A stretch of 64,000 nt of DNA from Bacteroidota bacterium. Lineage in GTDB: Bacteria > Bacteroidota > Bacteroidia > B-17B0 > Aurantibacillaceae. Made by a program: the position numbers and the translations under genes. The stretch is from positions 186,001 through 250,000 of the forward strand of contig CAUJCR010000001.1 of assembly GCA_963169355.1 (NCBI GenBank). The letters run 5' to 3'. The stretch's first letter is position 1. Each line of letters starts with the position of its first letter. Positions 44,662 to 55,225 of the stretch are shown here, piece by piece. The notes under the pieces were generated by a model. That model was not told the origin of the DNA, searched no databases, and saw only the letters and a program-made list of their open reading frames with translations.

Positions 44662-45285
44662 ATGTGTTTTCATAGTAAGCAAACAAAAAAAGCAATAGAG
44701 GTAATAAACAGATTTAATGCTCAGATTGACAAACCTGAACTATTTAATGAAACAGCATCTTATAATGCTTTTACTTTTCCACACACACCAGTCATAACGA
44801 ACAAACATCCGCACATTATTCAAGAATTTTATTGGGGACTAATTCCTAAATGGAGTAAAGATGAAGATATACGTACTTATACTTTAAATGCACGATTAGA
44901 AACCATAAAAGAAAAACCATCGTTTAAAGATAATATTTCCAATCGCTGTATCATTATTACTAATGGATTTTATGAATGGCAATGGCAGGATAAAACAGGA
45001 AAGAAGAAGAAAAAATACGAATTGAGTACCACAAATAATGAACTATTTACATTTGCAGGATTATATAGCGAATGGCTAAACAAACAAACTGGCGAAATAC
45101 GAAATACCTACACAATAGTTACCACAGAAGCACAAGGCATTATGAAAGAGATTCATAACAGTAAATATCGTATACCCATAACATTAACTCAAGAAAGAGA
45201 ACAAGATTGGTTAAATGGTATAGAAATTATGGACTTTAAAAATGATACTGTAGAAATAATAGCATCAAGTGTAGATGTAAAATAA
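44662..45285 (+). CDS. SOS-response-associated peptidase (SRAP, YedK/HMCES family)
   Basis: This 207-residue protein starts MCFHSKQ, leaving the catalytic Cys2 at the N-terminus after Met removal. Further SRAP residues are the Asn in LNARLETIKEKPSF, the Glu in GFYEWQW and the His in EIHNSKYRIPITL. Proteins of this family form a covalent thiazolidine link with abasic sites in single-stranded DNA and so protect them. Its place directly after umuC (3-bp gap) ties it to lesion tolerance in this organism. It has the full family length. Confidence 0.93.
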   Translation: MCFHSKQTKKAIEVINRFNAQIDKPELFNETASYNAFTFPHTPVITNKHPHIIQEFYWGLIPKWSKDEDIRTYTLNARLETIKEKPSFKDNISNRCIIITNGFYEWQWQDKTGKKKKKYELSTTNNELFTFAGLYSEWLNKQTGEIRNTYTIVTTEAQGIMKEIHNSKYRIPITLTQEREQDWLNGIEIMDFKNDTVEIIASSVDVK

Positions 45286-45370
45286 TGGGGACTAACCATA
45301 TTATTATGCCATCAGGAAGGAATTTACTCGAAATTCTTAAAAAATATTAACTTAGCTAATAAAAAGTACA

Positions 45371-46171
45371 ATGAAAGAAGATTACATTTCAATTAATAAA
45401 ACCCTTTGGAACAAGAAAACAGAAGTTCATATACAATCAGAATTTTACGATGTAGATAATTTTTTAAATGGTAAAAGTTCGTTAAATGATATAGAGTTAA
45501 ACTTACTGGGTGATATAAAGGGAAAAACAATATTACATTTGCAATGTCACTTTGGGCAAGATAGCATTTCGTTAAGTAGATTAGGTGCAGAAGTTACAGG
45601 AGTTGATTTCTCGGAAACAGCCATTGAAAAAGCGCAACAATACGCCCATAAAACAAATACCAACACACAATTTATATGTTGCAATGTATATGATTTACCA
45701 CAACACCTAAATAAACAATTTGATATTGTATATACAAGTTATGGTACTATAGGTTGGCTACCCGATTTAGAAAAATGGGCACAGGTTATTTCTCACTTCC
45801 TAAAACCTAATGGGCAATTTATTTTTGTAGAATTTCATCCTGTAGTATGGATGTTTGATAATGATTTTAAATTCATAGAATATCATTATTTTAAATCTCA
45901 ACCTATCATCGAAACAGAGACTGGCACCTATGCTGATAGAAAAGCAAACGTATCAAAAACATCCGTATCGTGGAATCATAGCTTAAGCGAAGTGCTTAAC
46001 AACTTAATAAAACAAAAGTTAAACATCAACTCGTTTGAAGAATACGATTATTCTCCCTACAACTGTTTTAATAACACCATTGAATACGAAGCTAATAAAT
46101 TTAGAATTCAGCATTTAGACAACAAAATACCAATGCTGTTTTCGGTAGTAGCTACTAAAAGAAATTACTGA
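45371..46171 (+). CDS. class I SAM-dependent methyltransferase
   Basis: This 266-residue protein has a Rossmann-type methyltransferase core: motif I ILHLQCHFGQDSISLSRLGA (about 55-75), the acidic end of strand 2 in VTGVDFSETAIEKAQ, a later NVYDLP and the IVYTSYGTIGWLPDLEKW segment. The substrate is not visible. It stands 85 bp after the SRAP gene and could be read from the same transcript, though it has no clear repair motif. It converges on the DUF3817 gene with a 7-bp overlap. Confidence 0.85.
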   Translation: MKEDYISINKTLWNKKTEVHIQSEFYDVDNFLNGKSSLNDIELNLLGDIKGKTILHLQCHFGQDSISLSRLGAEVTGVDFSETAIEKAQQYAHKTNTNTQFICCNVYDLPQHLNKQFDIVYTSYGTIGWLPDLEKWAQVISHFLKPNGQFIFVEFHPVVWMFDNDFKFIEYHYFKSQPIIETETGTYADRKANVSKTSVSWNHSLSEVLNNLIKQKLNINSFEEYDYSPYNCFNNTIEYEANKFRIQHLDNKIPMLFSVVATKRNY

Positions 46172-46449
46172 ACTACTCTTTTTAAAAAGAAAGTACCAAA
46201 AGGAATAAGCGATAAAAGAAAAGCCATACATGCTTTTTTAAGAGATAATTTTACCTTAAAAAACATAGCTGCTAATAAAATCATAAAGGCTACAAACAAC
46301 AAACCATGTAACGAACCAACAGGGCGAACATACTCTGGAGTATTATAAAAATATTTTAAAGGCATAGCCCAAAATAATAATACTAAATAGCTATAACCTT
46401 CTATTTTACCTACTATTAAAAACCATTTGGTGATGACAGAATTTTGCAT
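46165..46449 (-). CDS. DUF3817 integral membrane protein
   Basis: This 94-residue protein has three hydrophobic segments and the DUF3817 pattern (FLIVGKIEGYSYLVLLFWAM, then GSLHGLLFVAFMIL). The family is found in many bacteria and has no known function. It is the last gene of a probable panB-murI-DUF3817 run on the minus strand, 44 bp after murI. Its stop overlaps the convergent methyltransferase gene by 7 bp. Confidence 0.85.
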   Translation of the reverse strand: MQNSVITKWFLIVGKIEGYSYLVLLFWAMPLKYFYNTPEYVRPVGSLHGLLFVAFMILLAAMFFKVKLSLKKACMAFLLSLIPFGTFFLKRVVQ

Positions 46450-46493
46450 AATTTAAAAAGATGTATTAGTTGTACACAATAACAAATGTACTA

Positions 46494-47327
46494 TTATAAT
46501 GCGAGATGTTTCGATTTTATTTCTTTTCCAAAAAACAAAGTTGCTTGCTTGTCAAACATCTCAGTACTATCTGTGGTATAAAATGTAACTTGTCCTGATT
46601 TCGAAATTCTACTTTCCATATCGGTATGACGACTCAAATAATCCTGAAAGCTATGCGCTACAATATGCCCTTGTGTAAGCACATCTACATTGGCAGGTAA
46701 ATACTTTTCAATTACAGGGAGTAATAAGGGATAATGCGTGCATGCCAAAATAATCGTATCAATATGACGCGACTGAGCAAACAACTGTTGAATATGTTTT
46801 TGTACAAAATACTCAGTACCTGCTCCACTTAATTCATGGTTTTCTATCAATGGAACCCACATAGGGCAAGCCTCCTGAAAAACTTGTAGCTGCGGAAAAA
46901 ATTTTTGAATTTCAATTAAATAAGATTCAGAGGTTACTGTTCCATTAGTAGCAAAAACGCCCACATGCCCTGTTTTAGTGTAATTTCCAATAACCTCGGT
47001 GGTAGGCCGTATAACGCCAAGAACTCGTTTATGAGGAGCCATTTTTGGCAAATCTTTTTGTTGTATAGTTCTAAGAGCCTTAGCTGATGCGGTATTACAA
47101 GCCAAGATAATAATTTCGCATCTCATTTCAAACAACTGTTTTACACACTGCAAGGTGTATTCGTACACTGTTTCAAATGAGCGAGTGCCATAAGGAGCGC
47201 GAGCATTATCACCTAAATACACAAAATCGTACTGAGGCAATTGCTTGGTTAATTCTTTTAATACAGTTAAACCACCGTATCCCGAATCAAAAACTCCAAT
47301 AGGCGAATATGAATTTTGATTTATCAA
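46494..47327 (-). CDS. murI: glutamate racemase
   Basis: This 277-residue enzyme makes D-glutamate for peptidoglycan. It shows GVFDSGYGGLTVLKEL, the first catalytic cysteine in LACNTASA (C77) and the second in ILACTHYPLL (C196). The length is normal. It starts 6 bp after the stop of panB on the same strand, so the two are co-transcribed. Confidence 0.95.
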   Translation of the reverse strand: MINQNSYSPIGVFDSGYGGLTVLKELTKQLPQYDFVYLGDNARAPYGTRSFETVYEYTLQCVKQLFEMRCEIIILACNTASAKALRTIQQKDLPKMAPHKRVLGVIRPTTEVIGNYTKTGHVGVFATNGTVTSESYLIEIQKFFPQLQVFQEACPMWVPLIENHELSGAGTEYFVQKHIQQLFAQSRHIDTIILACTHYPLLLPVIEKYLPANVDVLTQGHIVAHSFQDYLSRHTDMESRISKSGQVTFYTTDSTEMFDKQATLFFGKEIKSKHLAL

Positions 47328-47333
47328 ATTTCT

Positions 47334-48149
47334 CTAGTATTGTTCTGATTCGTTTGGAAAATCTTTACTTTTCACATCATTAATATATTGTGTAAAAGCC
47401 TGATTCATACTTTCATATAAATTCAAATAACGACGTAAAAAACGTGGACTAAATTCATGAGTCATACCAAGCATATCATGCGTTACTAACACTTGTCCAT
47501 CTACGCCACTGCCAGCACCAATACCAATAACTGGAATAGAAATGCTTTGTGCTACTTTCTCGGCCAACTTAGCTGGAATTTTTTCAAGAACTAATGCAAA
47601 ACACCCACTTTCTTCTAATATCTTAGCATCTTCCATAAGTCGTTTTGCTTCTTCTTCTTCTTTGGCTCTTACCGTGTAGGTGCCAAATTTATAAATAGAT
47701 TGTGGGGTTAAGCCTAAGTGTCCCATCACTGGAATACCTGCCGATAAAATACGTTCTATCGAATCTTTTATCTCTTTTCCACCTTCTAGTTTTACAGCAT
47801 GTGCCCCACTTTCTTTCATAATCCGAATAGCAGAAGTTAGGGCTTCTTTTGAATTTCCTTGATAAGAACCAAATGGCAAATCTACAACTACCAAAGCTCT
47901 ATCAATGGCTCTAATAACCGAAGAAGCATGATAAATCATTTGTTCAAGTGTAATTGGCAAAGTGGTTTCATGTCCTGCCATCACATTACTTGCACTATCA
48001 CCTACTAATATCACATCAATACCTGCGTGGTCAATAATCTTAGCCATGGTGTAATCGTACGCCGTAAGCATGGCAATTTTCTCCCCACGGCGTTTCATTT
48101 CTTGAAGCTGGTGAGTGGTAACTTTCTTAATTTCTTTATGAACAGACAT
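47334..48149 (-). CDS. panB: 3-methyl-2-oxobutanoate hydroxymethyltransferase
   Basis: This 271-residue enzyme adds a hydroxymethyl group from methylene-tetrahydrofolate to ketoisovalerate, the first step towards pantothenate and coenzyme A. It shows [19 protein letters not shown], the metal-binding [25 protein letters not shown] and [16 protein letters not shown]. The length is typical. It is the first gene of the panB-murI run. No panC or panD lies next to it. Confidence 0.96.
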   Translation of the reverse strand: MSVHKEIKKVTTHQLQEMKRRGEKIAMLTAYDYTMAKIIDHAGIDVILVGDSASNVMAGHETTLPITLEQMIYHASSVIRAIDRALVVVDLPFGSYQGNSKEALTSAIRIMKESGAHAVKLEGGKEIKDSIERILSAGIPVMGHLGLTPQSIYKFGTYTVRAKEEEEAKRLMEDAKILEESGCFALVLEKIPAKLAEKVAQSISIPVIGIGAGSGVDGQVLVTHDMLGMTHEFSPRFLRRYLNLYESMNQAFTQYINDVKSKDFPNESEQY

Positions 48150-48242
48150 AGCTTTATGATAATGTTTCGGTAAAATTACTGAAATTATTTGGAGTTCTCT
48201 TAAAAATGGTAACTTTACACTCTTATTAAACGTGATTAGAAA

Positions 48243-49388
48243 ATGAAGCGTAGTATATTATATATTTGTTTTGCAACAGTGGCTCTTTTTTCATGTAAAA
48301 ACGAGCTTGATGTATTAGCTCCTGGCGAAGAAACAATTTCAGTTTATGGAATACTAAATCCTAACCAAGCTGTTCAAAATATAAGAATAAACAAAGTGTT
48401 TATTACAGAAGGAGATGCCGTGATAGCCGCTCAAGACCAAAACACCATTAATTACGGGCCAGGTGAACTTAAAGTAACACTTCAGCGTTTTATGAATGGC
48501 AGTACTACACCAACCTTAACAACCGTAGGAAATGCTACTAAAAAAGAAATTGTATTAACTGAAACTGTTGTAACAACCGCAAACGGAACATTTAATGTAG
48601 GGCAGCGCTTATGGCAAACCACCGACAAACTTTATAATTCAGGTGAATATAAATTAACCATTACTAATTTAAGTTCAGGAAAAGAATACACCTCTCAAAC
48701 TACCATGGTAGATAGCGTTAAATCGTACCCAGCTATGCCATTTATTTATGTTTCTGCACCAGCACCTAATCATTATCCAGTACATTGTGGTACTGGAAAT
48801 GGCGCATATACTCCTCCAACAGCAAGTATTCAAACTTTCTCTGTAGCTTATGTTAATTATTCTACTGTTAATTCTAATCAATCAATACGTTTTCGTTCTG
48901 TAGCCAATGCTAAACTCTATAAAGTGGTAATGAGATTTCATTATATTGATACCTTAGCAGATGGTTCGTATGGAGGAAGAAAATACGTGGATATGAATTT
49001 CAGCGATCAAATTTCTAATACCCTTACAGGCGGTGAAGAAATGATGGTGAAATTTAACGCCTCCGAATTTTATGCAAATATTGCTTCTGAAATCCCAAAA
49101 CAAGCAACAGGTGCAGTTAAAAACAGAACAGCTCATTATATGGAATATATCATTTCAGCATGTGGCGAAAGTTTACAAACTTTCTTACAAGTTAATCAAC
49201 CATCTAATACCATTGCACAAGACAAACCCAATTACTCAAATATTAAGGGCGGCGTAGGTGTATTTGGTTCCATTTCTAGCACCTCTATTAGCAAAGAATT
49301 ATGGTATGATTTTATTGATAGGATTTCTGACGATCCAAGTACAAGTTCATTACAATTTAATAAAAATAGAGCCTTTATTTGTCCTTAA
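48243..49388 (+). CDS. DUF4249-like lipoprotein
   Basis: This 381-residue protein has a lipoprotein signal ([20 protein letters not shown], lipobox LFSC) followed by [20 protein letters not shown], an opening like that of DUF4249 proteins, which in Bacteroidota often sit beside TonB receptors. The rest is beta-rich with no catalytic motif. Here it stands alone between divergent panB and a terminator at 49411, without a neighbouring receptor. The role is unknown. Confidence 0.72.
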   Translation: MKRSILYICFATVALFSCKNELDVLAPGEETISVYGILNPNQAVQNIRINKVFITEGDAVIAAQDQNTINYGPGELKVTLQRFMNGSTTPTLTTVGNATKKEIVLTETVVTTANGTFNVGQRLWQTTDKLYNSGEYKLTITNLSSGKEYTSQTTMVDSVKSYPAMPFIYVSAPAPNHYPVHCGTGNGAYTPPTASIQTFSVAYVNYSTVNSNQSIRFRSVANAKLYKVVMRFHYIDTLADGSYGGRKYVDMNFSDQISNTLTGGEEMMVKFNASEFYANIASEIPKQATGAVKNRTAHYMEYIISACGESLQTFLQVNQPSNTIAQDKPNYSNIKGGVGVFGSISSTSISKELWYDFIDRISDDPSTSSLQFNKNRAFICP

Positions 49389-49410
49389 AATATGACAATT
49401 ATTTCCTAAG

Positions 49411-49446
49411 AAACCGCCTGAAAATGACATATTTTAGGCGGTTTTT
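49411..49446 (+). terminator. intrinsic terminator of the lipoprotein gene
   Basis: AAACCGCCT (49411-49419) pairs with AGGCGGTTT (about 49435-49443), a shorter inner AAAAT/ATTTT stem adds to it, and a T-run follows. It lies 23 bp after the stop at 49388. Confidence 0.85.
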
Positions 49447-49485
49447 TGTTATTTATGACACTATGACATAACAATAATTAAAAAC

Positions 49486-49515
49486 TTGACTTGGCATAAT
49501 GCTTGACTATATTTG
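49486..49515 (+). promoter_or_regulatory. dnaK promoter (TTG / TATATTTG)
   Basis: TATATTTG (49508-49515) fits the -7 consensus, and TTGAC (49486-49490) lies about 19 bp upstream as a -33-like element. The dnaK start is 42 bp downstream. No CIRCE-type inverted repeat was seen between promoter and gene. Confidence 0.6.
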
Positions 49516-49556
49516 GGCGTAACTAACATTAAAAAAAATCTAAAAACAATATAATT

Positions 49557-51464
49557 ATGGGAAAAATAATAGGAATAGACTTAGGAACTACTAATAGCTG
49601 TGTAGCAGTTATGGAAGGCAATGAAGCCGTAGTAATTGCAAATAACGAAGGAAAAAGAACTACGCCATCTGTTGTTGCCTTTGTAGAAGGAGGAGAGCGT
49701 AAAGTAGGAGATCCTGCCAAAAGACAAGCAATTACCAATCCTAAGAAAACAATTTACTCCATTAAGCGTTTCATGGGTTCTTCTTTTGATGAATCTCAAA
49801 AAGAAATCTCTCGTGTACCTTATGAAGTAGTAAAAGGAGATAACAACACGCCTCGTGTTCAAATTGATGACCGCAAATACACTCCACAAGAAATTTCGGC
49901 TGTTATTCTTCAAAAAATGAAAAAAACTGCTGAAGATTTTTTAGGAACTACTGTAGATGAAGCTGTTATTACAGTACCTGCGTACTTTAATGATGCACAA
50001 CGTCAAGCTACCAAAGAAGCTGGAGAGATTGCAGGCTTAAAAGTAAAACGTATCATCAACGAACCTACAGCTGCAGCTCTTGCTTATGGTATGGACAAGA
50101 AAGGAAAAGATATGAAAATTGTGGTGTTTGACTGCGGTGGTGGTACACACGACGTGTCGGTTCTTGAATTGGGTGATGGTGTATTTGAAGTAAAATCTAC
50201 CGACGGTGATACACACTTAGGTGGTGATGACTTTGACCAAGTAATTATTGATTGGTTAGCTGATGAGTTTAAAAAAGATGAAGGTGTAGATTTAAGACAA
50301 GATCCAATGGCTTTACAACGCTTGAAAGAAGCTGCAGAGAAAGCAAAAGTTGAATTATCAAGTACAACCGCATCTGAAATTAATTTACCGTACATCTTCC
50401 CAGTAAATGGCATTCCAAAGCATTTAGTAAAATCATTAACTCGCGCTAAATTCGAACAGTTATCAGATAGTTTAATTCAACGTACCATTGAACCTTGTAA
50501 ATCAGCCTTAAAAAATGCAGGTTTATCAACGTCTGATATTGATGAAATTATTTTAGTAGGAGGTTCAACACGTATTCCAGCAATTCAAAATGCCGTTGAA
50601 AAATTCTTTGGGAAAACACCAAGTAAAGGTGTAAATCCTGATGAAGTAGTTGCTTTAGGAGCTGCAATACAAGGTGGTGTATTAACTGGAGAGGTAAAAG
50701 ATGTATTATTATTAGACGTTACTCCATTATCATTAGGTATTGAAACTTATGGTGGTGTGTTTACTAAGTTAATTGAAGCTAATACAACCATACCAAGTAA
50801 AAAAACAGAAACTTTCTCAACTGCTAGCGACAACCAACCAAGTGTACAATTACATGTATTACAAGGTGAACGTCCGATGGCAAAAGATAACCGCACTATT
50901 GGTCAATTTAACTTAGATGGTATTATGCCAGCACCACGCGGCGTTCCACAAATTGAAGTAACCTTTGATATTGACGCGAATGGTATCTTAAATGTATCGG
51001 CTAAAGATAAAGCAACAGGTAAAGCACAAAATATCCGCATCGAAGCTTCTTCTGGTTTAAGCAAAGAAGAAATTGAGAAAATGAAACGTGAAGCTGAGGC
51101 AAATGCTGATGCCGATAAAAAAGCTAAAGAAGAGATTGAAAAATTAAATGCTGCAGACGGATTAATTTTCCAATCGGAAAAACAATTAAAAGAATATGGA
51201 GATAAAATTCCTGCAGAGAAAAAATCGAATATTGAAAATGCATTAGCTACTTTAAAATCAGCACACGCTGCAAAAGATTTAGCTAATATTGACTCAGCAA
51301 CATCGGCGCTTAATGCAGCTTGGGAAGCCGCATCACAAGAAATGTATGCTGCAATGAATGCACAACAACAAGGCGGTAATACTGCTGATTCAAATACCAA
51401 TGCAGGAGCAAGTGGCGATAAAAGTGAAAATGTAACGGATGTTGATTACGAAGAAGTAAAATAA
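49557..51464 (+). CDS. dnaK: Hsp70 chaperone DnaK
   Basis: This is a 635-residue ATP-dependent chaperone. The nucleotide-binding domain shows [17 protein letters not shown], the second signature [18 protein letters not shown] and [20 protein letters not shown]. The substrate domain begins after [18 protein letters not shown], and the flexible tail ends [10 protein letters not shown], the interaction end typical of the phylum. dnaJ and grpE are not adjacent, so dnaK is a single-gene unit between terminators at 49411 and 51494. Confidence 0.98.
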   Translation: MGKIIGIDLGTTNSCVAVMEGNEAVVIANNEGKRTTPSVVAFVEGGERKVGDPAKRQAITNPKKTIYSIKRFMGSSFDESQKEISRVPYEVVKGDNNTPRVQIDDRKYTPQEISAVILQKMKKTAEDFLGTTVDEAVITVPAYFNDAQRQATKEAGEIAGLKVKRIINEPTAAALAYGMDKKGKDMKIVVFDCGGGTHDVSVLELGDGVFEVKSTDGDTHLGGDDFDQVIIDWLADEFKKDEGVDLRQDPMALQRLKEAAEKAKVELSSTTASEINLPYIFPVNGIPKHLVKSLTRAKFEQLSDSLIQRTIEPCKSALKNAGLSTSDIDEIILVGGSTRIPAIQNAVEKFFGKTPSKGVNPDEVVALGAAIQGGVLTGEVKDVLLLDVTPLSLGIETYGGVFTKLIEANTTIPSKKTETFSTASDNQPSVQLHVLQGERPMAKDNRTIGQFNLDGIMPAPRGVPQIEVTFDIDANGILNVSAKDKATGKAQNIRIEASSGLSKEEIEKMKREAEANADADKKAKEEIEKLNAADGLIFQSEKQLKEYGDKIPAEKKSNIENALATLKSAHAAKDLANIDSATSALNAAWEAASQEMYAAMNAQQQGGNTADSNTNAGASGDKSENVTDVDYEEVK

Positions 51465-51493
51465 TACACCACACTTTTTAACACATAATAAAC

Positions 51494-51523
51494 AAAGAGG
51501 CTGAAATTAATTTCAGCCTCTTT
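51494..51523. terminator. 30-bp perfect palindromic bidirectional terminator
   Basis: AAAGAGGCTGAAATT (51494-51508) is the exact reverse complement of 51509-51523, followed by T-rich sequence on the plus strand. It separates convergent dnaK and hisS and can serve both. Confidence 0.85.
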
Positions 51524-51541
51524 GTTTTTCTTATACAAATT

Positions 51542-52933
51542 TTACTGCTTGACAATTTCAATCAACTGCTCTAAACTTACCTCTTCTTGAGTTCCAGTAT
51601 TCATGTTTTTGAGCATAATAGTGTTTTTAGCCATTTCATTACCACCAATAACCCCAACAAATGGAATCTGTTTTTTATCAGCATATTCAAATTGTTTAGA
51701 GATTTTCTTTACGACATCAGGATATATCTCAGCATGTATTCCAAATGTTCTTAATTGAGATACCAACTTTAGACAATGTAATTGTTCTGCCTCTCCAAAA
51801 TAAGCCATCAAAATAGTTGTTGAAGATGATTTATTCACTTCCTTAGGAAATAATTGTAATTCCTCCATCACATCATAAATTCTATCTACACCAAATGAAA
51901 TACCTACGCCCGACAAACCTTTTAATCCAAAAATACCCGTTAAATCATCGTATCGTCCACCACCTAAAATACTAGGTGTAAATGTACCGGCATCAGCCTT
52001 TGCCTCAAAAATAGTTCCAGTATAATAATTTAAGCCGCGCGCCAATGTAATATCTAACTCAATTTTAATATGTTTAATTGTTAAGGTATTAAGATTGTTA
52101 AGCAAAAATTCAATTTCTTCAATTCCCTTTTTTCCAATTTCACTTTGATTTAAAAATTGTTTTAAAACATTTACTTTTTCTGAGTTACTTCCCGATAAAT
52201 CAATTAAAGGCTCTAGAGTTTTTATAGCTTCAGTAGTTATTCCCTTTTCGCTTAACTCTTTAATAACGCCTTCTTTTCCTATCTTATCTAGTTTATCAAT
52301 AGCAACGGTAATATCTATAATTTTATCTGTTGCATTTAACACCTCAGCTATTCCACTTAAAATTTTTCGGTTATTAAATTTAATGCGTGCTGGTATTTGT
52401 AATTCAGAAAAAGACTTATCCATCATAGCTATTAACTCTAATTCATTAATTAAAGAGTTAGAACCAATAACATCGGCATCACATTGATAAAATTCGCGAT
52501 AACGCCCTTTTTGAGGTTTGTCGGCTCGCCACACTGGTTGAATTTGATAGCGTTTAAAAGGATAAGTTAATTGATGATGATTCATCACCACGTAACGGGC
52601 AAATGGCACCGTTAAATCATATCGAAGCGCTTTTTCTGTAAGTGCCTCCGAGTTATACGATTTTTCAAGTGAAAGATTAAACTCGCGTTTAAGTAATTCT
52701 TTTTTGTCGTCTTTGCTTTCGTGAATACGAGAGTTAAGCACTTTAAAAATTAATTGGTCACCTTCTTCTCCATATTTACCCGTCAATGTTGTAATATTTT
52801 CCATACTCGGCGTTTCAATAGGCATATATCCAAATAATTGAAAGTTAGTTTTAAGTATGTTAAAAATATACTGGCGCTTTTGCATCTCTGCGGGACCAAA
52901 ATCTCTAGTACCTCTTGGAATAGATGGTTTCAT
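51542..52933 (-). CDS. hisS: histidyl-tRNA synthetase
   Basis: This is a 463-residue class II synthetase. It shows motif 1 around GTRDFGPAEMQKRQYIFNIL, motif 2 in KGRYREFYQCDADVIG, the histidine-specific loop RGLNYYTGTIFEA and motif 3 in GGGRYDDLTGIFG with GVGISFGVDRIYDVM. The C-terminal anticodon-binding domain is complete. It converges on dnaK at the palindromic terminator and lies 106 bp downstream of recG. Confidence 0.97.
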   Translation of the reverse strand: MKPSIPRGTRDFGPAEMQKRQYIFNILKTNFQLFGYMPIETPSMENITTLTGKYGEEGDQLIFKVLNSRIHESKDDKKELLKREFNLSLEKSYNSEALTEKALRYDLTVPFARYVVMNHHQLTYPFKRYQIQPVWRADKPQKGRYREFYQCDADVIGSNSLINELELIAMMDKSFSELQIPARIKFNNRKILSGIAEVLNATDKIIDITVAIDKLDKIGKEGVIKELSEKGITTEAIKTLEPLIDLSGSNSEKVNVLKQFLNQSEIGKKGIEEIEFLLNNLNTLTIKHIKIELDITLARGLNYYTGTIFEAKADAGTFTPSILGGGRYDDLTGIFGLKGLSGVGISFGVDRIYDVMEELQLFPKEVNKSSSTTILMAYFGEAEQLHCLKLVSQLRTFGIHAEIYPDVVKKISKQFEYADKKQIPFVGVIGGNEMAKNTIMLKNMNTGTQEEVSLEQLIEIVKQ

Positions 52934-53039
52934 TTACTAAATATATTATTGATTAGCGATTTTTAAAATTAGCGTAAAAATAAACATTTTAAACTGTATT
53001 AATACGAGATGTAAAATTCAATATTAATACCAAATGTAA

Positions 53040-55145
53040 TTACCCGATTTTACTCCAACTACCTTTGGTTTTACCTTGTATTTTTAGTTGATGAACTAAT
53101 ATTTGGTTTTCATCGTTCATTAAATTAGGATCTTCGTTCAAGATAGTTTGGGCAGCAGTGCGTGCCATTTGCAGTATTTGTGCGTCGTGGGCTAAGTCGG
53201 CAATTTTCAAATCCATAACACCGCTTTGTTGAGTACCATCTAAATCGCCAGGACCTCTTAATCTCAAATCCACTTCACTTATCTCAAATCCATCATTGGT
53301 ACGCACCATTGTTTCCATACGCAATTTACTATCCTCACTTAATTTATACGAGGTCATTAAAATGCAATATGATTTATCGGCGCCACGCCCTACCCTACCT
53401 CTTAACTGATGTAATTGCGATAAACCAAAGCGTTCGGCGCTCTCTATTACCATTACACTAGCATTTGGAATATTTACACCTACCTCAATAACCGTGGTAG
53501 CAACCATAATTTGAGTTTCATGTTTTATAAAGCGCTGCATTTCAAATTCTTTTTGTTGTGGTGTTAATTTTCCATGCACAATGCTAATTTGGAACTGCGG
53601 TGGAGGGAAATCACGTATTAACTCGTCAAAACCATTTTGTAAGTTTTGATAATCCATTTTCTCACTTTCTTGAATTAATGGAAATACTACATATACCTGT
53701 CGCCCTAATGCAATTTGCTCTTTCATAAAACCAATTAATCGTAAGCGTTGATTTTCTTTAAAGTGCATGGTAGTAATTGGTTTTCTTCCAGGCGGTAATT
53801 CGTCAATTACCGATGTATCTAAATCGCCGTATAAAGTCATGGCTAAAGTGCGTGGTATTGGCGTTGCCGTCATAATTAACACATGAGGTGGTTGTGTGTT
53901 TTTTTTATGAAGCTTAGCACGTTGTGCCACGCCAAAGCGATGTTGCTCATCAATTACCACCAAACCTAATTGATTAAACTGAACAGCGTCTTCTATTAAA
54001 GCGTGAGTACCTATTAATATATTAATTTCTCCACTTTGTAGTTTTTCTAAAATCTCTCGTCTTTCTTTAACTTTAGTAGAACCTGTTAATAAAGCAACTG
54101 ACAAACCCAATGGTTTTACCAAGTTCGAAATGGTTTCAAAATGTTGTTTAGCCAAAATCTCGGTTGGTGCCATTAAACATGTTTGATAGTTATTATCAAT
54201 TGCTAATAACATGCTTAGTAAGGCTACTAATGTTTTACCGCTTCCTACGTCTCCTTGCACTAATCGGCTCATTTGTTTACCCGAACACATATCTGCCCGA
54301 ATTTCTTTTACAACACGCTTTTGAGCATTTGTTAATTCAAAGGGAAGATGGTGTGCGTAAAACGTATTAAACACTTCACCAACTTTACTAAACACAAAAC
54401 CCTGTGTAATATGTTGCCTCACTAGATTACTTCGTAATAGGCGTAATTGCACATAAAACAACTCTTCAAATTTCAATCTAAATTTTGCTTTCTCTAACAT
54501 TAACCTTGTATCCGGAAAATGTATTTGTTTTAATGCGTCTATTTTTGGTAGTAAATTAAAATCTGAAAGAAGAGTTGGCGTAAGTGTTTCTATAATAACT
54601 TGAGGAGTTAATTGTGAATTTAAAACACGTTGGCACTTTCTTATACCTTCAGAATCTAGGCCTCTTCCTTTTAGTTTTTCTGTACTATAATAAACTGCCT
54701 GAAAAGCAGATTGATGAATCAAAAACTCATCCGTTACTTTATTAACCTCGGGATGCGCCATATTAAAACGCCCCATAAATTGGGAAGCTTTGCCATATAC
54801 TACAAATTCGGTTTCAGCTTTTAATTTATCAACCATCCATTTAGCTCCTTGAAACCAAACTAACTCTATTATACCTGTACTATCTTTTAACTTAGCCACT
54901 AAACGTTTTGCGCTTTTCTCACCAATAAAGTCTAGCTCTACAATAAACCCTCTTAACTGATAATAAACCCCATCTTCCGTTACATCTTTTATACTATGAT
55001 ATTGGGTTCTATCCACATATCTAAATGGGTAATACGTTAAAAAATCTTGATATGTAAAAATCGACAATTCTTTTTGTAGCACCTCTGCTTTTTGAGGTCC
55101 AATACCTTTTATAAAAGTAATTGAGGTATCAAGAAAAGAAGTCAT
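53040..55145 (-). CDS. recG: ATP-dependent DNA helicase RecG
   Basis: This 701-residue enzyme remodels stalled replication forks and Holliday junctions. The N-terminal wedge/OB domain covers about 1-260. The helicase domains show Walker A VQGDVGSGKTLVALL, the DExH box VVIDEQHRFGVAQRAKL, ATPIPRTLAMTLYGDLD, ATTVIEVGVNIPNASVMVIE and QLHQLRGRVGRG. The length matches the family. No palindrome like the umuD/ruvB operator was seen in the short gap before it. Confidence 0.96.
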   Translation of the reverse strand: MTSFLDTSITFIKGIGPQKAEVLQKELSIFTYQDFLTYYPFRYVDRTQYHSIKDVTEDGVYYQLRGFIVELDFIGEKSAKRLVAKLKDSTGIIELVWFQGAKWMVDKLKAETEFVVYGKASQFMGRFNMAHPEVNKVTDEFLIHQSAFQAVYYSTEKLKGRGLDSEGIRKCQRVLNSQLTPQVIIETLTPTLLSDFNLLPKIDALKQIHFPDTRLMLEKAKFRLKFEELFYVQLRLLRSNLVRQHITQGFVFSKVGEVFNTFYAHHLPFELTNAQKRVVKEIRADMCSGKQMSRLVQGDVGSGKTLVALLSMLLAIDNNYQTCLMAPTEILAKQHFETISNLVKPLGLSVALLTGSTKVKERREILEKLQSGEINILIGTHALIEDAVQFNQLGLVVIDEQHRFGVAQRAKLHKKNTQPPHVLIMTATPIPRTLAMTLYGDLDTSVIDELPPGRKPITTMHFKENQRLRLIGFMKEQIALGRQVYVVFPLIQESEKMDYQNLQNGFDELIRDFPPPQFQISIVHGKLTPQQKEFEMQRFIKHETQIMVATTVIEVGVNIPNASVMVIESAERFGLSQLHQLRGRVGRGADKSYCILMTSYKLSEDSKLRMETMVRTNDGFEISEVDLRLRGPGDLDGTQQSGVMDLKIADLAHDAQILQMARTAAQTILNEDPNLMNDENQILVHQLKIQGKTKGSWSKIG

Positions 55146-55225
55146 TTTGTAAAATTACTACACATTACTTGTTAATACAATTTGAGTATATGTATTTATA
55201 AACAATTATTCTAAAGTAATTTTGT

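Noticed and set aside
50903..51400. 165-codon minus-strand frame opposite dnaK
   Set aside because: It mirrors the coding strand of dnaK. Its Ser/Ala/Phe-rich composition is typical of an antisense shadow.
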